A stretch of 64,000 bases of DNA. Origin: F22 sp963668535. Its GTDB lineage: Bacteria; Bacteroidota; Bacteroidia; Bacteroidales; Bacteroidaceae. The notes under the pieces are model-generated. The model searched no databases. It had not been told where the DNA came from and worked only from the letters and a program-made list of their open reading frames with translations. Below, one piece after another: positions 1 to 7,687 of the stretch. The stretch lies in contig OY764867.1 of the NCBI GenBank assembly GCA_963668535.1, positions 1,178,001-1,242,000 of the forward strand, in the 5' to 3' direction. The position numbers were made by a program, and so were the translations under genes. Each line of letters begins with the position of its first letter. Positions within the stretch are counted from its first letter, which is position 1.

Positions 1-69
1 ACGACTGCTTACATCACATACTTTACTCTTGAAATAAACGAAATAAAAATAACTAACACACTACGAATT

Positions 70-816
70 ATGAAAAGAATAGTATTAGTAAGACATGGTG
101 AAAGTGAATGGAATAAAGAAAACCGTTTCACAGGATGGACAAATGTCGATTTGACACCACACGGAATTATAGAAGCTGAAAATGCTGGTCTTTTGCTAAA
201 GGAAAAAGGTTACTCAGTAGATGTGGCCTACACCTCCTATCTCAAAAGAGCGGTAAAAACACTCAATTGCGTCTTAGACAAGATGGACAAAGATTGGATT
301 CCAGTCTTTAAATCATGGAGATTGAACGAAAAGCACTATGGCTTTCTACAAGGATTGAACAAAAGTGAGACTTCCGCTGAGTATGGCAACGAACAGGTAC
401 ATATTTGGCGCAGAAGTTTTGACGTATCCCCTGCTCCACTTCAAAGAAATGATGCTCAAAATCCTCGGCATGACCTCCGCTATGCAGATATCCCACCAGA
501 ATATATCCCAGACACAGAATCCCTCAAGGACACAATTGCACGTGTAATGCCTTATTGGGAATGTGAGATATTTCCTCGTCTAATGACATCCGACAATATA
601 CTAGTCGTAGCTCATGGCAACAGCATACGTGGTATAGTCAAAAAGCTGAAAGGGATATCAGACGAAGCCATAAGTGAACTTAATATACCCACAGCAAGTC
701 CTTATCTTTTTGAGTTTAATGATGACTTAGAACTAGTACATGACTTCTATTTGGGAAACGCTGATGATATAAAACGTAAACAAGAAGAGGTAGCCCAACA
801 AGGCGCTAGCAAATAA
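70..816 (+). CDS. gpmA: 2,3-bisphosphoglycerate-dependent phosphoglycerate mutase
   Basis: This enzyme interconverts 3- and 2-phosphoglycerate in cytosolic glycolysis and gluconeogenesis through a phosphohistidine intermediate. The N-terminus carries the histidine phosphatase signature LVRHGESEWN, with the phospho-acceptor at H9. R60, E87 (in RLNEKHYG) and H182 (in VVAHGNSIRG) match the remaining active-site residues. The length of 248 residues is normal for the dPGM family, which separates it from the shorter cofactor-independent-like phosphatases of the same fold. The gene lies directly upstream of the class I aldolase gene in the same direction, so the two glycolytic genes are probably co-transcribed. 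The identification is secure. Confidence 0.96.
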   Translation: MKRIVLVRHGESEWNKENRFTGWTNVDLTPHGIIEAENAGLLLKEKGYSVDVAYTSYLKRAVKTLNCVLDKMDKDWIPVFKSWRLNEKHYGFLQGLNKSETSAEYGNEQVHIWRRSFDVSPAPLQRNDAQNPRHDLRYADIPPEYIPDTESLKDTIARVMPYWECEIFPRLMTSDNILVVAHGNSIRGIVKKLKGISDEAISELNIPTASPYLFEFNDDLELVHDFYLGNADDIKRKQEEVAQQGASK

Positions 817-873
817 TGCTTACAACGAGAACTTGTGATTAATAAAATAGACACTAATAAATACATTACAGTT

Positions 874-1758
874 ATGAACACAGAACAATTAAACCAAATG
901 AAATCCGCAAAAGGATTCATTGCAGCATTAGATCAAAGCGGTGGAAGTACTCCAAAAGCTTTGAAAGGATATGGCATTTATGAAAAAGCTTATCAAAATG
1001 ATGATGAAATGTTTGATCTTGTCCATCAAATGCGTACTAGAATTATTAAAAGTCCAGCATTTGGTGATGATAGAATCATAGGAGCCATACTGTTTGAAAA
1101 CACAATGGATCGAAAGATAGATGATCTCTACACCGCCGACTTTCTATGGGAAAGGAAACATGTCGTTCCCTTCCTAAAAATAGACAAAGGTTTAGCCCCT
1201 ATCGAAAACGGAGTACAGCTTATGAAGGAGATACCAGGACTAGACCAACTATTACAAAAAGCTGTCGAACGAAATATTTTTGGTACAAAGATGCGCTCTG
1301 TCATTAAAGAAGCCAACGACAGGGGAATACAAGAAATCGTATCTCAACAATTCGAGATAGCCAAACAAATACTCTCTTATGGCTTGATCCCTATTATAGA
1401 ACCAGAAGTGGATATCAACAGTCCTGAGAAAGTAGAATGTGAGCAAATCTTGAAAAAATATCTCCAAGAAAAACTCTCCACACTTGATGAAGCAGATAGA
1501 GTGATTTTCAAACTATCGATTCCAAGTATAGACAATTTCTATACAGACTTAATTTCTGAAAGTAAGGTCATAAGAGTTGTCGCATTGTCTGGAGGATACT
1601 CACGCATAGAAGCCAATGCTAAACTTGCACGAAATCAAGGACTTATTGCAAGCTTTTCTCGTGCTCTAGCCGAAGGATTAAGTGCCCAACAAAGCGAGGA
1701 GGAATTTAATAATACGCTGTACACCTCTATTGAATCTATTTATAAAGCTTCACTATAA
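874..1758 (+). CDS. fba: Class I fructose-bisphosphate aldolase
   Basis: This is the Schiff-base (metal-independent) aldolase that splits fructose 1,6-bisphosphate into glyceraldehyde 3-phosphate and dihydroxyacetone phosphate. The product of 294 residues shows the class I bacterial blocks FIAALDQSGGSTPKAL near the N-terminus, VPFLKIDKGLAP, IPIIEPEVDI and FKLSIPS. I chose the ATG at 874. An in-frame GTG at 835 would add 13 poorly coding residues (start MINKIDTNKY) that the family does not have. It lies about 57 bp after gpmA, so a glycolytic gene pair is likely. A strong hairpin terminator follows at 1795-1833. Confidence 0.95.
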   Translation: MNTEQLNQMKSAKGFIAALDQSGGSTPKALKGYGIYEKAYQNDDEMFDLVHQMRTRIIKSPAFGDDRIIGAILFENTMDRKIDDLYTADFLWERKHVVPFLKIDKGLAPIENGVQLMKEIPGLDQLLQKAVERNIFGTKMRSVIKEANDRGIQEIVSQQFEIAKQILSYGLIPIIEPEVDINSPEKVECEQILKKYLQEKLSTLDEADRVIFKLSIPSIDNFYTDLISESKVIRVVALSGGYSRIEANAKLARNQGLIASFSRALAEGLSAQQSEEEFNNTLYTSIESIYKASL

Positions 1759-1794
1759 GTATAGTAGAGGAAGAAACTAAGTAATGATTAAAAA

Positions 1795-1833
1795 AAAGTC
1801 GTAAGAATCTCTCGCGAAATTCTTACGACTTTT
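1795..1833. terminator. Bidirectional intrinsic terminator between fba and FKBP gene
   Basis: A perfect 14-bp stem (AAAGTCGTAAGAAT at 1795-1808 with its complement at 1819-1832) is flanked by an A-run on the left and a T-run on the right. It therefore works on both strands, for fba (+) and for the converging FKBP gene (-). Confidence 0.85.
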
Positions 1834-1854
1834 ATTATATGTATAGACCGTAAA

Positions 1855-3111
1855 TTACTTCTTAACGATCTTCTTCAATTCTACTTTGAAAATCAATGTA
1901 GAATAAGGCTTGATAAGACGACCAGCTTGGCGTGCACCATAAGCCTTGTCTTGTGGAATATATACCATGTATGTAGAACCAACAGGCATCAACTGAAGTA
2001 CTTCAGTCCATCCTGGGATCACTTGACCAACACCAAATTCAGCATCTTTCTTACGCTTGTATGAGCTGTCAAATACAGTACCATCAATCAAAGTACCTTC
2101 ATAAGCCACTTCTACTTTATCAGTCACCTTAGGCATTTTACCGCGACCTTTCTTGATCACTTTGTACTGCACTCCACTAGGAAGAACCACAATGCCTTCT
2201 TTCTTCGCATTTTCTTCTAGGAACTTTTCACCAGCTTCACGGTTGGGACCATATTGCTTTTCCATTGCAGCAGTACGGAACTTAGATTGAAGACGTTTTT
2301 GTACATCACGACGAAGTGAATCAGACAATACGTCTTTTTTACCATACACTGCATCAACATAACCAGCAACATAGTTTGCTTTGCTTATTTCCATAGTTGA
2401 ATCACCAGCAAAAATCTGTGCGTTCATACGTGGGAAATTCATTGCGCTTTGTTCACCAATAGCTTCACCAAGCATAATTGCTTTCTTTGCAGGAGCAAGA
2501 CCATTCTTGAAAGCACTCTTGAATGTAGACACGAAAGTAGACAGATTAGCTGTATCCACTTTTTGACGAGCCAATTCGTTGATTACGCCACTACCTTGTT
2601 GAAGTCCCAACTTAAATGATAGAGAATCCAAGTTTACAGTAGCAGTAGTATCAGATAGTTCACGGAAAGCCTTTTGAAGATCCATACGTAATGTAGCAGG
2701 TACCTTTTCACCGTTTTCAGTTACAGCCAAAACACCAGCAACAAACATATCTACATTCAACAATTGTGTTGAATCTGTTCTGCTCAATTGACGCATTTTG
2801 TCATCACCTTTCACTTGGTGCATTTGATCACCAAAGAAACTAGCGATTTTTGTTTGGATTTGTGATGGTTCTTGTTTTGCTTTTGGATCAGCATACACAC
2901 CTTTCAAGTATCCTGCCACAAAATCACCAGCCTTTGCTGTATCAATCTTTTGACGTTGCAACTGCATCTTCACGCCAGCACCTGGGCCATATCCCAAAGC
3001 ATACGAAAGTGAGTCGACTTCAGTAGTTAGACTTGCTTGTGGCATTTTGGGTCCACATGCAGTAAGCGCCAATGCCACAACAGCAGACGCAACAATTAAA
3101 TTCTTTTTCAT
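1855..3111 (-). CDS. FKBP-type peptidyl-prolyl isomerase lipoprotein with duplicated N-terminal domain
   Basis: This is an exported peptidyl-prolyl cis-trans isomerase and probable periplasmic folding factor. The N-terminus is a lipoprotein signal peptide (LIVASAVVALALTACGPK, lipobox LTAC), and the C-terminal ~110 residues are a typical FKBP_C domain (VEVAYEGTLIDGTVFDSS, VIPGWTEVLQLMPVG). Two helical FKBP_N-like segments precede it. One starts at DSLSYALGYGPGAG and the other at DSLSFKLGLQQGSG, and they look like an internal duplication; single-copy family members are about 200-250 residues. The start at 3111 gives a standard MKK N-terminus, and an in-frame ATG at 3117 is equally possible. A second, shorter FKBP gene lies upstream on the same strand. 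Confidence 0.9.
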   Translation of the reverse strand: MKKNLIVASAVVALALTACGPKMPQASLTTEVDSLSYALGYGPGAGVKMQLQRQKIDTAKAGDFVAGYLKGVYADPKAKQEPSQIQTKIASFFGDQMHQVKGDDKMRQLSRTDSTQLLNVDMFVAGVLAVTENGEKVPATLRMDLQKAFRELSDTTATVNLDSLSFKLGLQQGSGVINELARQKVDTANLSTFVSTFKSAFKNGLAPAKKAIMLGEAIGEQSAMNFPRMNAQIFAGDSTMEISKANYVAGYVDAVYGKKDVLSDSLRRDVQKRLQSKFRTAAMEKQYGPNREAGEKFLEENAKKEGIVVLPSGVQYKVIKKGRGKMPKVTDKVEVAYEGTLIDGTVFDSSYKRKKDAEFGVGQVIPGWTEVLQLMPVGSTYMVYIPQDKAYGARQAGRLIKPYSTLIFKVELKKIVKK

Positions 3112-3153
3112 TGTCATGGATTTATAGAATATGATTCAATTCAAATAAGAACG

Positions 3154-3182
3154 CCCGCTACCAAGCTTACGCTAGTAGCGGG
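3154..3182. terminator. Hairpin between the two FKBP genes
   Basis: An 8-bp GC-rich inverted repeat (CCCGCTAC at 3154-3161 with GTAGCGGG at 3175-3182) lies just after the stop of the upstream FKBP gene. The following T content is weak, so it may only attenuate transcription or protect mRNA ends. Confidence 0.5.
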
Positions 3183-3194
3183 AGTCATTTATAA

Positions 3195-3782
3195 TTATAG
3201 TACTTCGATAAGTTCAACTTCGAATACCAATGCACTGTGAGGAGGGATCATCTCACCTGCACCTTGTGCACCATAACCAAGATCAGAAGGGATATAGAAT
3301 TTGTACTTAGCTCCTTCAGACATCAACTGAAGACCTTCTACCCATCCTGGGATTACTTGAGTCACACCAAATGTAACAGGTTCCCCACGTTTGATAGAGC
3401 TATCAAACAAAGTACCATCTACCAATGTACCTTCATAGTGTACCTTCACTTGATTATCTGCAGATGGTTTCTTACCTGTACCTTCTTGGATGATTTCGTA
3501 TTGAAGACCAGATTCAGTTGTTTGCACGCCTGCACGATTTGCATTTTCATCAAGGAATGCTTCGCTTGATGCTTTCGCTTCTGCTGTTTTCTTTTCAGCT
3601 ACTTCTTGAAAGTAAGTATTTACTAACGCTTGTGCTTCTTCGTGAGAAAAAGCGATCTGCTTATCTTCTAAAATATCGGTTACCGCTTGAGCGAAGTCCT
3701 CAACATTAAGAGTTCCTGCAAGGTCCATACTCTTCAACTGTTGGCCAAGTCCTAGGCCCAAAGCATAACTTAATTTGTCCAT
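3195..3782 (-). CDS. FKBP-type peptidyl-prolyl cis-trans isomerase
   Basis: This prolyl isomerase of 195 residues has an N-terminal helical dimerisation segment (MDKLSYALGLGLGQQL) and a C-terminal FKBP domain from about residue 85 (VKVHYEGTLVDGTLFDSS, VIPGWVEGLQLM, YGAQGAGEMIPPHSALVFEVEL). This is the FkpA/FklB architecture. No signal peptide is visible, because the protein starts directly with the helical domain, so it is probably cytoplasmic. That contrasts with the lipoprotein paralogue encoded downstream. A -7 element (TATTTTTG, minus strand, 3831-3824) sits about 40 bp upstream of the start. Lineages with this gene pair commonly use one FKBP per compartment, which is my inference here. 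Confidence 0.93.
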   Translation of the reverse strand: MDKLSYALGLGLGQQLKSMDLAGTLNVEDFAQAVTDILEDKQIAFSHEEAQALVNTYFQEVAEKKTAEAKASSEAFLDENANRAGVQTTESGLQYEIIQEGTGKKPSADNQVKVHYEGTLVDGTLFDSSIKRGEPVTFGVTQVIPGWVEGLQLMSEGAKYKFYIPSDLGYGAQGAGEMIPPHSALVFEVELIEVL

Positions 3783-3823
3783 TTTTCTTTGATTATTGGA
3801 TTAATACATGTTTTGTTTCACCA

Positions 3824-3831
3824 CAAAAATA
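3824..3831 (-). promoter_or_regulatory. -7 promoter element for the short FKBP gene
   Basis: TATTTTTG on the minus strand fits the Bacteroidota -7 consensus TAnnTTTG, about 42 bp from the start codon. Confidence 0.55.
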
Positions 3832-3905
3832 GGCTTTTCCTTTTAATAACGTGTCTCTTGGCCCTGTTTTTTTCTGAAATAGCGTTAAGATTCCCCTAAT
3901 TCAAC

Positions 3906-3913
3906 TACCTTTG
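3906..3913 (+). promoter_or_regulatory. -7 promoter element for the sirtuin gene
   Basis: TACCTTTG matches TAnnTTTG and lies 30 bp upstream of the ATG at 3944. Confidence 0.6.
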
Positions 3914-3943
3914 TGGGAGAAAGCGTAACAAAACACCCTGATT

Positions 3944-4645
3944 ATGAAACATATTGTCGTATTAACTGGTGCTGGCATGAGTGCCGAAAGCGGAATGAGC
4001 ACTTTTAGAGATGCAGGTGGATTATGGGATAAATACCCTGTAAATCAAGTGGCTACCCCTGAAGGATGGCATGCTGATCCTGCGTTAGTCACAGCATTTT
4101 ATAATGCACGTCGCAAACAGTTGGTTGATGTCTCACCCAATCTAGGCCATCAACTTCTAGCCACTCTTGAGACACAATACAAAGTGTCTGTCATCACACA
4201 AAATATAGACAATCTTCACGAACGAGCTGGCAGTTCTCACGTAGTTCACCTCCATGGAGAGCTCACAAAAGTATGCAGCAGTTACACCCCCAACGACCCA
4301 CGCTACATCCAAGAGCTTACCCCCGATGAGTATGAAGTCAGCATAGGAGATACAGCTGCGGATGGGAGTCAAATCAGGCCATTTATTGTATGGTTTGGAG
4401 AATCTGTGCCAAGACTGGATGATGCCATTGCTTTGACACAGCAAGCCGATATATTCCTTATTATTGGCACTTCCCTAAATGTTTATCCAGCAGCTAGTCT
4501 CATCCACTTCGTGCCCAACCAAGCACCCATTTTTCTGATAGATCCCAAAGAAGTACAGACGCCAGCAGGTTATCAAGTCAAGCAGCTACAAATGGGGGCT
4601 TCGGAAGGGATGCAGAAGCTGATTAATGAATATCTTGCCCGTTAA
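3944..4645 (+). CDS. cobB: NAD-dependent protein deacylase (sirtuin, CobB type)
   Basis: This sirtuin removes acyl groups from protein lysines using NAD+. Visible motifs are the NAD-binding GAGMSAESG (9-17), TQNIDNLHERAG (85-96) and the catalytic histidine H104 in HLHGE. The Y53-x-x-R56 pair in AFYNARR is the signature of class III sirtuins that prefer succinyl or malonyl lysine (E. coli CobB, human SIRT5). The zinc-ribbon module is reduced: where CobB carries its cysteines, this protein has only C111 followed by SSYTPNDPRY. That is a real difference from zinc-binding members and occurs in some bacterial sirtuins. It is a single gene with its own promoter. Confidence 0.9.
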   Translation: MKHIVVLTGAGMSAESGMSTFRDAGGLWDKYPVNQVATPEGWHADPALVTAFYNARRKQLVDVSPNLGHQLLATLETQYKVSVITQNIDNLHERAGSSHVVHLHGELTKVCSSYTPNDPRYIQELTPDEYEVSIGDTAADGSQIRPFIVWFGESVPRLDDAIALTQQADIFLIIGTSLNVYPAASLIHFVPNQAPIFLIDPKEVQTPAGYQVKQLQMGASEGMQKLINEYLAR

Positions 4646-4702
4646 AATACAAAATTACGTTAAATAATAAGCCGTTCATTAAAGAATGTTCTAAGAAACA
4701 GC

Positions 4703-4710
4703 TATATTTG
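4703..4710 (+). promoter_or_regulatory. -7 promoter element of the queC operon
   Basis: TATATTTG matches the Bacteroidota -7 element. Transcription would start near 4716 and give a leader of about 57 nt. The leader opens with a small hairpin (TCGAT-TATTTT-ATCGA) followed by the candidate preQ1 aptamer. Confidence 0.6.
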
Positions 4711-4737
4711 CAGGCTCGATTATTTTATCGATGAATC

Positions 4738-4770
4738 CCGTGTGCTTGAACACCACGGTAAAAAAACAAG
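4738..4770 (+). promoter_or_regulatory. Candidate preQ1-I riboswitch aptamer
   Basis: The leader ends in a small H-type pseudoknot. P1 pairs CCGTG (4738-4742) with CACGG (4754-4758) around the loop TGCTTGAACAC. A linker of U plus seven A (4759-4766) follows, and then CAAG (4767-4770) pairs with CTTG (4745-4748) of the loop to form P2. Loop sizes, the ACAC ending of the loop (the last C corresponds to the preQ1-pairing cytosine), the A-rich linker and the P2 position all match class preQ1-I. The aptamer ends 3 nt before the queC start codon, so ligand binding would block ribosome entry. The downstream genes make preQ1, which fits feedback control. Confidence 0.75.
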
Positions 4771-4773
4771 AAT

Positions 4774-5442
4774 ATGAACAAAGAAACAGCAGTTGTCCTC
4801 TTTAGTGGGGGACAAGATTCTACAACATGCCTATTCTGGGCACTTAAGAATTTCAAGAAAGTGTATGCCCTAGGTTTCTCATACGGGCAAAAGCACGCTT
4901 TAGAAATTGAATTGGCCGAAAAAATTGCCAAAAATGCTGGAGTGGACTTCCAAGTGATGGACGGACAATTCATTAGCAAAGTAGGCACCAGTTCATTGAC
5001 TGATACTTCTATCACAATGGACCAAGTAAAGCCAGAAGATTCTTACCCAAATACTTTTGTACCAGGTCGTAACTTATTTTTCTTAAGTATTGCCGCAGTC
5101 TTCGCTCGCGAACACGATGCCATGCACCTTATTACAGGAGTTTCTCAAACCGACTTTAGTGGCTATCCAGACTGTCGCGACACCTTTATCAAGAGTCTCA
5201 ATGTAACCATTAACTTAGCGATGGACGAACAGTTTGTTGTCCATACTCCATTGATGTGGAAAGACAAAGTGGAAACTTGGGAAATGGCCGATAAACTAGG
5301 CGTTTTAGAGATTGTCAAAAATCAGACTTTGACTTGTTACAACGGTATCCCAGCAGCTGGTTGTGGCCATTGCCCATCATGCCGTCTACGCAACGACTCT
5401 TTGGCCAAATATGAAGCCCTAAAAGCAGCCAAGCAAAAGTAA
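4774..5442 (+). CDS. queC: 7-cyano-7-deazaguanine (preQ0) synthase
   Basis: QueC converts 7-carboxy-7-deazaguanine to preQ0 with ATP and ammonia, in the queuosine tRNA modification pathway. The PP-loop SGGQDS is at residues 11-16. The C-terminal zinc site is the cysteine cluster CYNGIPAAGCGHCPSC (spacing C-x8-C-x2-C-x2-C). The length of 222 residues is standard. It is the first gene of a tight five-gene operon, queC-queF-queD-queE-folE, that holds the GTP-to-preQ1 steps. Expression is probably controlled by the preQ1-I type aptamer that abuts the start codon. Confidence 0.96.
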   Translation: MNKETAVVLFSGGQDSTTCLFWALKNFKKVYALGFSYGQKHALEIELAEKIAKNAGVDFQVMDGQFISKVGTSSLTDTSITMDQVKPEDSYPNTFVPGRNLFFLSIAAVFAREHDAMHLITGVSQTDFSGYPDCRDTFIKSLNVTINLAMDEQFVVHTPLMWKDKVETWEMADKLGVLEIVKNQTLTCYNGIPAAGCGHCPSCRLRNDSLAKYEALKAAKQK

Positions 5443-5461
5443 ACTTAAACCAACACGTTGT

Positions 5462-5923
5462 ATGTCAGATCAAGAACTAAAGAAGGAACTATCTCACCTT
5501 GGTGGTGCGACAGTTTATAAAGATGACTATGCACCAGAAGTTCTGGAAGCATTCACAAACAAGCACCCAGAAAACGATTATTGGGTACGCTTTAACTGTC
5601 CAGAATTTACAAGTCTTTGCCCTATTACAGGACAACCTGATTTTGCAGAAATTCGTATCAGTTATATCCCAGATATCAAGATGGTGGAAAGTAAGGCCCT
5701 AAAATTATACCTTTTCTCTTTCCGCAATCACGGTGCTTTTCATGAAGACTGTGTGAACATCATCATGAAAGACCTTATCAAATTAATGAATCCTCGTTAT
5801 ATCGAGGTCACAGGTATTTTCACCCCACGTGGTGGCATCTCGATCTATCCTTTCTGTAACTATGGACGCCCAGGTACTCGTTTTGAGCAAATGGCCATGG
5901 ATAGACTATCTCGTCACGAGTAA
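5462..5923 (+). CDS. queF: NADPH-dependent preQ0 reductase
   Basis: QueF reduces the nitrile of preQ0 to the aminomethyl group of preQ1 with NADPH. This is the short unimodular form (153 residues). The catalytic cysteine C53 lies in the block PEFTSLCPITGQPDFA, and the substrate-binding glutamate is in HGAFHEDC. The C-terminal RGGISIYPF block is also typical. The gene starts 19 bp after queC. Its product is the presumed ligand of the riboswitch ahead of the operon. Confidence 0.96.
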   Translation: MSDQELKKELSHLGGATVYKDDYAPEVLEAFTNKHPENDYWVRFNCPEFTSLCPITGQPDFAEIRISYIPDIKMVESKALKLYLFSFRNHGAFHEDCVNIIMKDLIKLMNPRYIEVTGIFTPRGGISIYPFCNYGRPGTRFEQMAMDRLSRHE

Positions 5924-5969
5924 TCTCGTGCATCAAAATCAATCACTATATCCCTAAACGAGACATAGT

Positions 5970-6305
5970 ATGTATTACATCTCAAAGCGCATGGAGATCG
6001 CCGCTTGCCATCACCTAGATCTCCCATATGAAAGCAAATGCACCAACATGCATGGGCACAATTGGATTATTACCGTATATTGCAAAAACGAAACACTAAA
6101 CGAATCGGGCATGCTCGTGGACTTTAAGCACATCAAAAATGCTGTACACGGGAAACTAGACCATAAAAACCTGAACGAAGTACTTCCTTTTAACCCAACA
6201 GCAGAAAATATTGCCAAATGGGTATGTGATCAGGTACCTTACTGCTACAAAGTGGAAGTACAAGAAAGCGAAGGCAATACGGCCATTTACGCGAAAGACG
6301 AATAA
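5970..6305 (+). CDS. queD: 6-carboxytetrahydropterin synthase
   Basis: QueD converts dihydroneopterin triphosphate to 6-carboxy-5,6,7,8-tetrahydropterin, the second step of deazaguanine synthesis. Expected residues of the PTPS fold are visible: the catalytic C24 and the zinc ligands H28 and H30 in CTNMHGHNW, with H14/H15 as the third histidine region. The length of 111 residues is that of the compact QueD form. Its stop codon overlaps the start of queE by one base, so translation is probably coupled. Confidence 0.95.
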   Translation: MYYISKRMEIAACHHLDLPYESKCTNMHGHNWIITVYCKNETLNESGMLVDFKHIKNAVHGKLDHKNLNEVLPFNPTAENIAKWVCDQVPYCYKVEVQESEGNTAIYAKDE

Positions 6306-6847
6306 TGAAGAAAGTCAACGAAATATTCTACTCTCTCCAAGGCGAGGGAGCATGGACAGGTACTCCTATTGTATTTGTACGCTTTTCGGGGTGCAATCTT
6401 GCATGCAGCTTCTGCGATACAGCTCACGAAGCTGGTCAAGAAATGACCGATGATGAAATTATCGAAGCAGTAAGCCAATACCCTTCTAAGCGTATCTGTT
6501 TTACAGGAGGTGAACCAGCCCTACAGCTTGACCAAGCATTAGTCAATGCGTTAAAAGCCAAGGACTTTATCTTACATATAGAGACCAATGGCACACGACT
6601 ACTTCCTGATGGATTGGATTGGATCACAGTCAGTCCTAAATACAAAGAAGTTGTCTTGCCTCGCGCTGATGAACTCAAGCTTGTCTACGAAGGTCAAGAC
6701 CCATCGCCTTGGCTAGAATATCCTGCATCATCCTTTTTCTTGCAACCTTGCTCAATGCAGAACACGGAAGAGGTGATTGAATATATCAAACAACATCCAA
6801 CATGGCGTCTGTCTTTACAGACCCACAAACTATTAGACATCAGATGA
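6305..6847 (+). CDS. queE: 7-carboxy-7-deazaguanine synthase (radical SAM)
   Basis: QueE is the radical SAM enzyme that contracts the ring of carboxytetrahydropterin to form 7-carboxy-7-deazaguanine. The iron-sulfur cysteines are C30, C34 and C37 (GCNLACSFCDT, a CxxxCxxC motif), followed by the glycine-rich SAM motif FTGGEPALQ. At 180 residues it belongs to the short QueE group, with a truncated radical SAM barrel. It overlaps queD by one base and folE by four (ATGA), which indicates tight translational coupling. Confidence 0.95.
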   Translation: MKKVNEIFYSLQGEGAWTGTPIVFVRFSGCNLACSFCDTAHEAGQEMTDDEIIEAVSQYPSKRICFTGGEPALQLDQALVNALKAKDFILHIETNGTRLLPDGLDWITVSPKYKEVVLPRADELKLVYEGQDPSPWLEYPASSFFLQPCSMQNTEEVIEYIKQHPTWRLSLQTHKLLDIR

Positions 6848-7437
6848 TAAAGACTCAAGAAGAAGCTGAAGCATGCGTACGTGAACTGCTCGAATATATC
6901 GGAGAAGATCCCAACCGCGCAGGATTAGTAGATACTCCTCACCGCATCGTCAAGATGTGGAAGGAAATCTATCGTGGTTATAACGAAGAAAAAAAGCCTC
7001 ATCTGACCACTTTCGACAATGGCCAAGATGGCATCACATATGATACAATGGTCTTGGATAGTGGCTCTTTCTACTCTATGTGTGAGCACCACAATATGCC
7101 CTTCTTTGGGGACTATTGGTTTGCTTATATTCCTCATCCTAAAGGTAAAATTTTAGGTTTGTCTAAGATTGCGCGTATGGTTGACTACTGTGCAGCACGC
7201 ATGCAAATTCAAGAACGCCTTGGTCATGATATTATCAAGGAAATTGAAGAAGCCTTAGGCACTGAATATCCTCCGTATGGCATGGCCATTTGTCTACGTG
7301 CTGAACACCTATGCAAAGAAATGCGCGGGGTGAAGAAGCAAGGCAAAATGACCACAACACACTTGCGTGGTGCCTTTGGCACAGACAAGAGTGTGCGCGA
7401 TGAATTCTACGATATGATTGACCGCAATAGTAAATAA
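6844..7437 (+). CDS. folE: GTP cyclohydrolase I
   Basis: FolE converts GTP to dihydroneopterin triphosphate, the common precursor of folate and, through QueD, of queuosine. The zinc-site block SMCEHHNMPF and the conserved RAEHLCKEMRGV segment near the C-terminus are both present. I placed the start at 6844, inside the ATGA overlap with queE. An upstream in-frame ATG at 6802 lies well within queE and would add 14 unrelated residues. The gene ends the queuosine operon, so GTP supply and deazaguanine synthesis are under one leader. Confidence 0.95.
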   Translation: MIKTQEEAEACVRELLEYIGEDPNRAGLVDTPHRIVKMWKEIYRGYNEEKKPHLTTFDNGQDGITYDTMVLDSGSFYSMCEHHNMPFFGDYWFAYIPHPKGKILGLSKIARMVDYCAARMQIQERLGHDIIKEIEEALGTEYPPYGMAICLRAEHLCKEMRGVKKQGKMTTTHLRGAFGTDKSVRDEFYDMIDRNSK

Positions 7438-7467
7438 GCACGGTATTGTACTACAAGTAACGATGTG

Positions 7468-7550
7468 CTTATCATGATAAGTAGGATCTACTCTACATGA
7501 TAAACATAATCTACTACACATGATAAGTAGGACTTACTACACATGTGTAG
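7468..7550. repeat. 23-bp tandem repeat with CATG-centred palindromes
   Basis: Three imperfect 23-bp units, each starting CATGATAA, run at 7473, 7496 and 7519, and a fourth CATG follows at 7542. The array is bracketed by two perfect 14-bp palindromes: CTTATCATGATAAG (7468-7481) and CTACACATGTGTAG (7537-7550). Their centres are exactly 69 bp, or three units, apart. The array sits between folE and its terminator. No open reading frame is evident in it. Confidence 0.8.
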
Positions 7551-7592
7551 CATATAGGACACAATATAGTACAGCAATAGCATCTAATATAT

Positions 7593-7629
7593 AAAGGACT
7601 TACTGAAATACTTCGGTAAGTCCTTTTTT
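7593..7629 (+). terminator. Intrinsic terminator of the queuosine operon
   Basis: An 11-bp stem (AAAGGACTTAC at 7593-7603 with GTAAGTCCTTT at 7616-7626) runs into a T-tract. Confidence 0.85.
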
Positions 7630-7630
7630 A

Positions 7631-7661
7631 TTGTTTAATCGGTAGATTTTACGTATATTTG
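7631..7661 (+). promoter_or_regulatory. Promoter of the fructan hybrid regulator gene
   Basis: TTG at 7631-7633, a 20-bp spacer and TATATTTG at 7654-7661 match the Bacteroidota -33/-7 promoter. The -7 element lies 26 bp upstream of the start codon. Confidence 0.6.
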
Positions 7662-7687
7662 TAGAGCAACAATAGCCTGTATATCCT

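Noticed and set aside
835..873. GTG start 13 codons ahead of fba
   Set aside because: The extra residues are not found in class I aldolases, and the ATG at 874 gives the normal N-terminus.
7468..7550. Possible CRISPR array
   Set aside because: The units are directly adjacent 23-bp tandem repeats without spacers, and no cas genes are present.
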